Below are positions 6,054 to 12,440 of a stretch of DNA of 12,440 nucleotides, piece after piece; positions within the stretch are counted from its first letter, which is position 1; each line of letters starts with the position of its first letter. The DNA is from Acidiferrobacter sp. (lineage in GTDB: Bacteria; Pseudomonadota; Gammaproteobacteria; Arenicellales; UBA868). The notes under the pieces are model-generated. The model saw only the letters and a program-made list of their open reading frames with translations, was not told where the DNA came from and searched no databases. The DNA lies in NCBI GenBank assembly GCA_002694065.1, contig NZKZ01000164.1, positions 1 to 12,440 of the forward strand, given 5' to 3'. The translations under genes were made by a program, and so were the position numbers.

Positions 6054-8828
6054 TTGTCTCGGCGAGAAAATGACCTTACTGTCGCGCCCATGACAAGCAC
6101 CGCCCATCCCAAGGAGTCCATTCCCGCGCGGGCCGAGACCGCCGATGCGGCGCTGCGGGCCGATATTCGGCGTCTGGGACATCAGTTGGGAGACACCCTT
6201 GTCCGTCAACACGGCCAGCCGCTTCTTGATACTGTTGAGGAAGTGCGCCACCTTGCCCAAAGGCTTCGTCAGGCGGGCAGCCCCACCGGCGTTACCGCCG
6301 AACTTACAGACCTCCTGGCTGGCCTGGACGGTGACCGCGCCATTCATCTAGTGCGGGCCTTTACCGTCTATTTTCACCTCGCCAATATTGCCGAGCAGGA
6401 GCATCGTATCGAAGATCTCAACGTGGGCGGCGCCCGGGCGGGCAATCACTTCGGGCAAACGGTCCGGAGCCTCCTTGATTCCGGCGTCACAGCGCCCGAG
6501 ATCGGGGATCTGGTTAACCGGTCAGATTTTCGGCCTGTCTTTACCGCGCATCCGACAGAGGCCTCGAGACGGTCCATCCTCAACAAACTTGCCACCATCG
6601 CTGACCTCCTTAAAGCGCGGGGAGATGCGCGCTGTACGCAGATCGAACGCGAGCGTATCGACCGGCGCATTGATGAGATGATCGAGGCCATCTGGCAAAC
6701 CGACGAGATCCGCCACGAAAGACCTGACCCTTTCGACGAAGCCAAATTTGTCCTTTACTACCTTTCCCAGACCGTCAGTGAAGCCCTGCCCGATCTTTTT
6801 GACACGATTGCGGCAACCCTGGGGGATATTGGCGAGAAAATGCGGCCGGATCATGTGCCGATCCGATTTGGCTCGTGGGTCGGCGGTGACCGCGACGGCA
6901 ACCCTAATGTCTCTCCGGATACCACTGTCGCGGTGCTTGACCTGCAGCGTGACCGTGCCATTGCCCTTCTGATCAGTGAGATTAAGCAACTCTCAGATGA
7001 TGCCTCAATGAGCGGGCGTCTTTATCAGATCTCCGAGGAAATGGAGCAGATGGTTGCCCAAGACACGGCGGAGCACCCCGATGTGCTGACGCCAGCTCGA
7101 CTGCTTGAGCCCTATCGACTGCACTGTGCCGTTATCGAAAAGCGTCTTGTGGCGACGCGGGACCGCGGTGCGGGGGCGTACGCTTCACCGGATCAGCTAA
7201 TGAGTGAACTTGCGGCCATGGATCGTTCCTTACGCAGTCACGGTGGTGCATTGATCGCAGACGGCCGTCTTGCCCGGGTTCGGCGTATTGTCAGTGCGAT
7301 CGGTTTTCATTTTGCCAGCCTCGATATCCGCGAGCACTCGGCGCGCCATCATGAGGCACTGGCCGCGCTGTTTGAGCCGCTGGGCGTTGCGTATGGGGAC
7401 ATGACCCCACAGCAACGGCTGGCTCGGCTGGTTGAAGAACTCGACAGCCGTCGTCCATTGGCACCGCCTCACGGTCATAACGAGCATGACAACCTTACGC
7501 TCTTCCGGACGCTCCGCTCGATCATGGATCGAGATGGCGACGCAGTGATCGATGCCTATATCGTATCCATGACGCGGGGCGTCGACGATATCCTTGCGCC
7601 CGTGCTGCTGGCGCGTGAGGTCGGTCTGGTCGATCTGGGACAGGACGTTTCCCGTCTGGACTTCGTTCCTCTTTTTGAAACGATCGAGGATCTGAAATCG
7701 ATCGGGCCCACGCTTCGCACGCTCTTCAGCAATGCTTCGTATCGCCGCCTGCTGACCCTGCGCGGTGATGAGCAGGAAGTGATGGTGGGCTACTCTGACT
7801 CCAATAAGGACGGGGGCATCACCACGTCGCAGTGGGAAATTCACAAAGCGCTGCGGGTGATCCAGGAAGTCGCCGAGGAAGCGGGTATCCGGATCCGCGT
7901 ATTCCATGGGCGCGGCGGAACCATCGGCCGCGGGGGTGGCCCGACCCATGCCTCAATTCTCAGTCAACCTCCCGGTGTCGTCGATGGGGAGATCAAACTG
8001 ACCGAGCAAGGTGAGGTCATCGCTGATAAGTACGGCTTGCCCGCCATTGCGCGACGTAACCTGAACCTCGCCGTCAGCGCCCTCCTGGAAAGCTCCCTCG
8101 CCCACAAAGCTCCACGACATGACAAGCTCTCCATCACGTCCTGGTATGAGATCATGGAGCAGGTTTCGAGTGCCGCCTTCAAGGCCTATCGGCAGTTTGT
8201 CGAAACCCCGGGGCTGCCGGAGTACTTCACCACCTCGACACCGGTTGAGGAACTCGGGTCCATGAATATCGGATCCCGGCCCGCTCGCCGGTCCGCGGCC
8301 AAGGCCGGGATCGCCGACCTTCGCGCCATTCCCTGGGTGTTCGGCTGGACTCAGTCGCGCCAGATTATCCCTGGATGGTTTGGCGCTGGTACCGGTCTGC
8401 GTGCTGCGATGGAAGCCGGACACGCAGATGACCTGCGCCGCATGTATGCTGAATGGCACTTCTTCTCAACGTTCGTGTCAAACGTCGAAATGACGCTCGC
8501 CAAAACTGACCTCGCTATCGCACGTCACTATGTTGAACGACTGGTTGATCCGAAGCTGCATCATTTATTCGATCAGGTTGTTGAGGAGCACACGCTCACG
8601 ATGGAGATGATCACTTCAATTACGGGAACCGCACTATTGTCCGACAAGCCGATGCTGCGTCGTACACTGGAAGTGCGGGATGCCTATCTCGATCCCATCA
8701 GCGTGCTGCAGGTGGAATTGCTCACCCGCAGCCGGCGAGAAAAAAGCCGCGACCGCAATGACCAGATGCAGCGGGCATTGCTGCTTTCCATCAATGGGAT
8801 TGCTGCGGGACTACGCAATACCGGCTAA
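6054..8828 (+). CDS. ppc: Phosphoenolpyruvate carboxylase
   Basis: Catalyses PEP plus bicarbonate to oxaloacetate, the carboxylation step of the serine cycle and a general anaplerotic reaction. All hallmark sites are present, numbered from the longest start: catalytic His166 in FTAHPTEASRRS, GGDRDGNPN at 277-285, GYSDSNKDGG with Lys585, the glycine-rich catalytic loop FHGRGGTIGRGG beginning at 617, SRPARRS, and the conserved C-terminal RNTG. Length is normal for a bacterial enzyme. The start is uncertain: the longest frame begins with TTG at 6054, with AAGGTG about 10 bases upstream, whereas ATG at 6090 has no ribosome site but gives a normal N-terminus (912 residues). It is divergent from mcl-mtkA-mtkB across a shared control region, which supports a role in C1 assimilation. 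Arginine codons are nearly all CGN. Confidence 0.96.
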   Translation: MSRRENDLTVAPMTSTAHPKESIPARAETADAALRADIRRLGHQLGDTLVRQHGQPLLDTVEEVRHLAQRLRQAGSPTGVTAELTDLLAGLDGDRAIHLVRAFTVYFHLANIAEQEHRIEDLNVGGARAGNHFGQTVRSLLDSGVTAPEIGDLVNRSDFRPVFTAHPTEASRRSILNKLATIADLLKARGDARCTQIERERIDRRIDEMIEAIWQTDEIRHERPDPFDEAKFVLYYLSQTVSEALPDLFDTIAATLGDIGEKMRPDHVPIRFGSWVGGDRDGNPNVSPDTTVAVLDLQRDRAIALLISEIKQLSDDASMSGRLYQISEEMEQMVAQDTAEHPDVLTPARLLEPYRLHCAVIEKRLVATRDRGAGAYASPDQLMSELAAMDRSLRSHGGALIADGRLARVRRIVSAIGFHFASLDIREHSARHHEALAALFEPLGVAYGDMTPQQRLARLVEELDSRRPLAPPHGHNEHDNLTLFRTLRSIMDRDGDAVIDAYIVSMTRGVDDILAPVLLAREVGLVDLGQDVSRLDFVPLFETIEDLKSIGPTLRTLFSNASYRRLLTLRGDEQEVMVGYSDSNKDGGITTSQWEIHKALRVIQEVAEEAGIRIRVFHGRGGTIGRGGGPTHASILSQPPGVVDGEIKLTEQGEVIADKYGLPAIARRNLNLAVSALLESSLAHKAPRHDKLSITSWYEIMEQVSSAAFKAYRQFVETPGLPEYFTTSTPVEELGSMNIGSRPARRSAAKAGIADLRAIPWVFGWTQSRQIIPGWFGAGTGLRAAMEAGHADDLRRMYAEWHFFSTFVSNVEMTLAKTDLAIARHYVERLVDPKLHHLFDQVVEEHTLTMEMITSITGTALLSDKPMLRRTLEVRDAYLDPISVLQVELLTRSRREKSRDRNDQMQRALLLSINGIAAGLRNTG

Positions 8829-8871
8829 GCGCTCACCGACACAGCAGAATAGACTGTAAGATTCGCTGTTG
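8829..8871 (+). other. Short gap between ppc and dinB
   Basis: A 43-base gap. It contains CTGT at 8854-8857 and again at 8866-8869, and ACAG at 8841-8844, but not in the arrangement of an SOS box. No strong terminator and no strong promoter are visible, so dinB may be read in part from ppc transcripts. Confidence 0.35.
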
Positions 8872-10122
8872 ATGACCGCCTCTAACGATACCGATCGAGT
8901 CATCATGCATGCCGACATGGATGCTTTTTATGCGTCCGTGGAGCAGCGTGATCACCCGGAACTCAGAGGCCGCCCCGTAGCTGTCGGCGGCAGCGGGTCA
9001 CGCGGCGTAGTGGCGGCAGCAAGCTACGAGGCAAGACAGTTTGGTGTGCGCTCGGCCATGCCGTCGGTCGAGGCCCGTCGACGCTGCCCGGATCTTGTGT
9101 TTGTCCGCGGCAACATGGCGCTCTACAAGAAAGAGTCCGCCCGCATCTTCAAGATTTTCAGGGACTTTTCGCCCGTCGTAGAGCGCGTATCACTGGATGA
9201 GGCGTTTATCGATCTGACCGGCAGTGCCCGGCTTATGGGTCCTCCACAAAAAGTAGGAGAAGCCCTTCGCAGCAGGATCCGAAAAGTCTTGTCGCTCCCC
9301 GTCTCAGTAGGGATTGCGCCAGTCAAGATGGTGGCCAAGATTGCGAGTGCAGGAGCAAAGCCCGACGGCCTGCTGGAAGTTAGAGCAGGTGAAGTCGAGG
9401 GCTTTCTTAAGCCGCTCCCTGTCAGCCGGCTCTGGGGCGTGGGCCCCGTTGCGAAAGAAAAACTGGAAGCGCTGGGGTTTGAGACGATAGGGGATGTTGC
9501 CAAGGCCGATGATGGCACTCTGCGTGACTTGCTTGGCGAATGGGGAATCGAGATTGCGAGGCTAGCGCGCGGCGACGATGTTCGAGAGGTAGAGCCTTAT
9601 CGCGAAGCCGTCTCCTACAGCGAGGAGCACACTTTCAGCAAAGACATTTCTGATTATCGGGAACTCGAGCCACTCATTCGCGAGCACGCGGAGTCTGTCG
9701 CCCGGCGCCTTAGACACGACCAGGTACGCGCACATACCGTTGTCCTGAAATTTAAATCTGCCAGAAGAACGGGACCCGGCGTTCGAGGATATCCGGTGTT
9801 TACCCGCCGGGTAACGCTGCCGCAACCGACTGATGACGGTCACGAAATTGCCAAGCAGGCAACAGAACTCCTGTATCGATCCGGACCAAAAGAAGCGATT
9901 CGCCTGCTTGGGGTAGGCTGCACCGGGTTGACCGCGGAGTCTGTCGACCAACTGCCGCTTTTTGGTGCTGAACAAAAAGCCAAGAGGGAAACCCTCAATC
10001 AGACGCTAGACGAGATTACCAGGCGTTATGGAAGAAAAGCGATCGGTGAACTGCCACGCACCACTCGTGAGCAGGTCGGCCTTTCTATGCAAATCAAGCG
10101 GGGGGACGATCCCGAGGAGTAG
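8872..10122 (+). CDS. dinB: DNA polymerase IV (Y-family translesion polymerase)
   Basis: A 416-residue Y-family polymerase that copies past damaged bases with low fidelity. The catalytic acidic residues are Asp15 in HADMDAFYASVE and Asp109-Glu110 in SLDE; Tyr20 is the likely steric gate excluding ribonucleotides. YEARQFGVRSAMP at 52-64, GIAPVKMVAKIAS at 147-159 and the helix-hairpin-helix LWGVGPVAKEKLEALG at 187-202 follow in the normal order, then the little-finger domain. QLPLF at 360-364 is a sliding-clamp binding motif, followed by about 50 further residues. I chose ATG at 8872 over the TTG one codon earlier. No LexA box is seen upstream. Twelve of its arginine codons are AGA or AGG, against three in the much longer ppc, suggesting low expression or a different history. 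Its last 29 bases overlap the opposing M20 gene. Confidence 0.95.
   Translation: MTASNDTDRVIMHADMDAFYASVEQRDHPELRGRPVAVGGSGSRGVVAAASYEARQFGVRSAMPSVEARRRCPDLVFVRGNMALYKKESARIFKIFRDFSPVVERVSLDEAFIDLTGSARLMGPPQKVGEALRSRIRKVLSLPVSVGIAPVKMVAKIASAGAKPDGLLEVRAGEVEGFLKPLPVSRLWGVGPVAKEKLEALGFETIGDVAKADDGTLRDLLGEWGIEIARLARGDDVREVEPYREAVSYSEEHTFSKDISDYRELEPLIREHAESVARRLRHDQVRAHTVVLKFKSARRTGPGVRGYPVFTRRVTLPQPTDDGHEIAKQATELLYRSGPKEAIRLLGVGCTGLTAESVDQLPLFGAEQKAKRETLNQTLDEITRRYGRKAIGELPRTTREQVGLSMQIKRGDDPEE
10094..10122. other. 29-base tail-to-tail overlap of dinB and the M20 gene
   Basis: The dinB stop codon TAG ends at 10122, while the M20 gene on the other strand ends with TGA at 10094, so the last codons of both are encoded by the same bases. 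No terminator hairpin is visible here, so convergent transcripts are expected to overlap. Confidence 0.85.
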
Positions 10123-11416
10123 CGGGCTCCAGGCCGCACCAGGAAGCGATAAAAAGCGCGATCGTTCCGGTGACTCGCTTTAAAGACGCGAGACTCACCC
10201 TTTCATCAAAGGCATGGATGTCCCGTGAGACCGGACCGTAAACGAGGCAAGGACAATCGTCATAGAGTACGAATACCCGGCCATCGAGATACCCCGGGGT
10301 AACAAAAGACTCAAGACTGGCCCCGAAGCTCGCCGCGTGGGCGTGGCCCAACACCATCTCAGCGTCGCTGCCTTCCTCCAGCACATAGCCGCGGGCAAAA
10401 AATCCGTTGTACTCCACTTCAGGCGGGTTGTCGCGCAAGAAAGGATGGTCGTTAGCATGCGCCCCGATACACGCTTCAATCTCCTTGGCGGCATCACGAG
10501 GATCCACGCCGGGATAAATCGCCACCCGCACATCGAACGTGCACCATGAGGGGACGGAAGAGGCCCAGTCACCGCCGACGATCTTGCCGATATTGAAATT
10601 GATCGGGTGCTCCAGCGATTCAAAGTAACGATGCTCCGAGCGTGCATCATTCCACTCGCGTTCCAGTGCTTTAAGTGCAGGAATGATTGATACCGCGGCT
10701 TCAATCGCATTCGCTCCCTGACCTGCCTCACGGACGTGAACCGGTCTGCCGCGCACATGGACCCGAAACCAGATCACACCGGTATTGGCCCGGACCAGCA
10801 TGTTCTCCTCGGGTTCCGGAATCAGTGCCGCGTCCGCCCGGTAGCCTCGCACCAATGCGGAGAGCGCTCCGTTACCGGTGCACTCCTCTTCTGTAACCGA
10901 CTGCACATGCACGCGCGCGGCAGGTTGCCAACCCAGGGTCTTGAGCGCATCCAGGGCTGCAAGATTGGCGCAAAGGCCTGCCTTCATGTCTGCGCCGCCG
11001 CGGCCATACAGCCAATCCCCCTCGATCCAGGGTTCAAACGGCGGCCGGGTCCACATATCCACCGGCCCCGTGGGCACGACATCGACGTGTCCGTTCAGGA
11101 TCAGGGACCGGCCCTTGGTCTCGACCGGCGTATGGGTGCCCACTACGTTCACCGCGTTGTCATAGTCGACTTTGACTGGCGAGAACCCTGGATGGTCTTC
11201 TATCTCGGCAATATCAATGGACCACTGATCCATCTCATACCCGCGCGATTCAAGTGCTTCAAAAAAACATGCCTGAGCCCGATGCTCTTTGCCGCGGGTC
11301 GAGTCGAGCGCCATCATCTGCTGGGTAAACGCCAGTTGTCGCTCAAACCCCTTATCCACCGCATCCAGCACCTGCCCGATCAACTCCGGCGCCAGGTCTA
11401 TCTCAGGCGGGCTCAT
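10094..11416 (-). CDS. M20 family metallo-deacylase (ArgE/DapE/ACY1-like)
   Basis: A 440-residue zinc-dependent amidohydrolase of the family that includes acetylornithine deacetylase, succinyl-diaminopimelate desuccinylase and aminoacylases. Metal and catalytic sites are His110 and Asp112 in NGHVDVVP, Asp143 in GRGGADMKAG, the glutamates at 176-178 in TEEECTGNGA, Glu201 in IPEPE, and His401 in IHAFDER. The dimerisation domain lies roughly between residues 210 and 320 and contains GRPVHVREAGQGANAIEA. No signal peptide is apparent, so it should be cytoplasmic. It starts 3 bases after the stop of the amidinotransferase-like gene, so they are probably one operon and pathway, which suggests an N-acyl or N-carbamoyl amino acid product. 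The general class is secure, the substrate is not. It ends inside the 3' end of dinB. Confidence 0.88.
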   Translation of the reverse strand: MSPPEIDLAPELIGQVLDAVDKGFERQLAFTQQMMALDSTRGKEHRAQACFFEALESRGYEMDQWSIDIAEIEDHPGFSPVKVDYDNAVNVVGTHTPVETKGRSLILNGHVDVVPTGPVDMWTRPPFEPWIEGDWLYGRGGADMKAGLCANLAALDALKTLGWQPAARVHVQSVTEEECTGNGALSALVRGYRADAALIPEPEENMLVRANTGVIWFRVHVRGRPVHVREAGQGANAIEAAVSIIPALKALEREWNDARSEHRYFESLEHPINFNIGKIVGGDWASSVPSWCTFDVRVAIYPGVDPRDAAKEIEACIGAHANDHPFLRDNPPEVEYNGFFARGYVLEEGSDAEMVLGHAHAASFGASLESFVTPGYLDGRVFVLYDDCPCLVYGPVSRDIHAFDERVSLASLKRVTGTIALFIASWCGLEPATPRDRPPA

Positions 11417-11419
11417 GTT

Positions 11420-12409
11420 CTAGGGGTCCCGCAGGATCGCATGGGTTGAGCAGGAAACGCAGCCACCCCAGTAACTGACGTAATCGTAGGCAATTTCGAT
11501 GGGCTCGATACCGCGTTTGGCGAGTTCATCACACACCCGACCCATCCCGGCAGGGATGATGTAGCGCTTTTCATCCAGACTGACGCCCACCGTGGCATAG
11601 GCCCTGGCTTCTTCCTCAGTCAAGTCAATGACATCCCAGTCCACCAGTGGTGCCGGCAACGGCTCCTTCAATTCATCGCGATACAACAGCAATACCCCTT
11701 CCGCCACCAGCACCATCGTGCCGAGAAGATGCAGGATGGTGCCGTGCATCGGCATCGGGTGTACCTGGTATCCGAAAGGCTCGATGTAGTCTGCAAACCA
11801 ATCTGTTCCCGCGCGGTTGGTGGCAATGTCGGACTCCCCCACGAACAGGTGATTCTGATAGCAGATGATGTCACCGCCCTCAAGATAGGGCCCCGGCCCG
11901 CCACTGGACGGAGCAAAAGGCTGCACGGCGGGCATGATCACATGATGGGCTTCAGGATCCGCCGCGATGAGGGGGGCAACGATCTCCCGCAACGGGAAAA
12001 CCTCTTTGCGTCGATAGGCTCTTCGGATATTCACTTCCAGATAGTGCTTGCCGACGGTATAGACCGGATCGGCCGGATAAAGCAGGGAAGCCCCGGGCTG
12101 CGCCTCAGCAAGATACAGTCGTTCTTCCTCGCTGTAGGGTCTCGGGCGATGGACCTTCACCCCATTGGCTTCGTACAAAGCTGCAAGGCTATCCAACTGC
12201 TCTGCCGTTTTTTCCCAGCGCTCCGGCATTGCCTTGGCGATGTCCAGCGGCTGATCACCGCTCGCCTTTAGCGCGGCCTGCACTTCATCATTGTAGTGGT
12301 GCAGTGTTGGATTGAACGGCGGCAGGGAAAGTCCCTCTGCGCTGCCGACGATGGCGGTACGCAGTTTGCCGAAATCGGTATAGGCACCGAATCCTTCAGT
12401 TTGACTCAT
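11420..12409 (-). CDS. Amidinotransferase / dimethylargininase-superfamily guanidino enzyme
   Basis: A 329-residue protein of the guanidino-group modifying superfamily (arginine:glycine amidinotransferase, arginine deiminase, dimethylargininase), which works through a covalent cysteine-amidino intermediate. By comparison with human glycine amidinotransferase from memory, the catalytic set is Glu177 in PYLEGGD, His227 in LHLLGT and Cys320 in GGCVSCST. The N-terminal DFGKLRTAIVG and the stretch YTVGKHYLEVNIRRAYRRKE at about 117-136 are amidinotransferase-like. LEGGDI and the later FVGESDIATNRAG recall dimethylargininase. The amidinotransferase HID motif appears here as HLL, losing its second aspartate. 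AGGAGG lies 6 bases upstream of the ATG. It is the first gene of a pair with an M20 deacylase. Superfamily is confident; transferase versus hydrolase is open. Confidence 0.82.
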   Translation of the reverse strand: MSQTEGFGAYTDFGKLRTAIVGSAEGLSLPPFNPTLHHYNDEVQAALKASGDQPLDIAKAMPERWEKTAEQLDSLAALYEANGVKVHRPRPYSEEERLYLAEAQPGASLLYPADPVYTVGKHYLEVNIRRAYRRKEVFPLREIVAPLIAADPEAHHVIMPAVQPFAPSSGGPGPYLEGGDIICYQNHLFVGESDIATNRAGTDWFADYIEPFGYQVHPMPMHGTILHLLGTMVLVAEGVLLLYRDELKEPLPAPLVDWDVIDLTEEEARAYATVGVSLDEKRYIIPAGMGRVCDELAKRGIEPIEIAYDYVSYWGGCVSCSTHAILRDP

Positions 12410-12415
12410 TCGCTT

Positions 12416-12421
12416 CCTCCT
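12416..12421 (-). promoter_or_regulatory. Ribosome binding site of the amidinotransferase-like gene
   Basis: AGGAGG lies 6 bases upstream of the ATG ending at 12409, a full Shine-Dalgarno that fixes this start. The promoter must lie beyond the window edge. Confidence 0.8.
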
Positions 12422-12440
12422 CGCGGTTGAGATTACAGTA

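Noticed and set aside
7230..7949. Minus-strand open frame inside ppc
   Set aside because: It is the complement of conserved PEP carboxylase codons and has no features of its own.
8841..8869. Possible LexA/SOS box ahead of dinB
   Set aside because: CTGT-N8-CTGT is a direct repeat and ACAG-N9-CTGT is inverted the wrong way; neither matches the CTGT-N8-ACAG box nor the GTTC/GAAC alphaproteobacterial type.
10736..11449. Plus-strand open frame across the M20 gene
   Set aside because: It is antisense to conserved metal-binding motifs of the M20 protein, with no recognisable domain.

Overview
The window carries nine protein-coding genes on both strands, packed with little spacing. There are no RNA genes, insertion sequences, CRISPR arrays or integron parts that I can see. 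Base composition is moderately GC-rich. The core is a set of serine-cycle genes (malyl-CoA lyase, both malate-CoA ligase subunits, PEP carboxylase) that resemble, from memory, those of Methylobacterium-type methylotrophs. This suggests a proteobacterium, perhaps an alphaproteobacterium, that can assimilate one-carbon units. I cannot fix the lineage more closely; no ribosomal or other strong phylogenetic marker is present.

Layout. (1) 39-2663, plus strand: a trimethylamine methyltransferase (MttB)-like protein without pyrrolysine, then a PLP-dependent protein of the D-cysteine desulfhydrase/ACC deaminase fold with an altered active-site region. (2) 2675-5756, minus strand: mcl-mtkA-mtkB, an operon whose two mtk genes overlap by 4 bases and have strong ribosome binding sites. 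(3) 5757-6053: a 0.3 kb divergent intergenic region with small inverted repeats. (4) 6054-8828, plus strand: ppc. (5) 8872-10122, plus strand: dinB, DNA polymerase IV, with codon use unlike ppc. (6) 10094-12409, minus strand: an amidinotransferase/dimethylargininase-type enzyme followed 3 bases later by an M20 metallo-deacylase. The M20 gene overlaps the end of dinB tail to tail.

How the genes fit. PEP carboxylase makes oxaloacetate from PEP. After reduction to malate (enzyme not in the window), MtkAB makes malyl-CoA, and Mcl splits it to acetyl-CoA and glyoxylate. That is the carbon-fixing and cleavage half of the serine cycle. The MttB-like protein could supply methyl groups from a methylated amine, but no corrinoid protein or folate enzyme lies here, so that link is inference. 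The amidinotransferase/M20 pair looks like a separate two-step pathway on a guanidino or N-acyl amino acid compound, substrate unknown. The most unusual points are the altered catalytic surroundings of the PLP enzyme and the amidinotransferase-like enzyme, and a shortened loop in Mcl.
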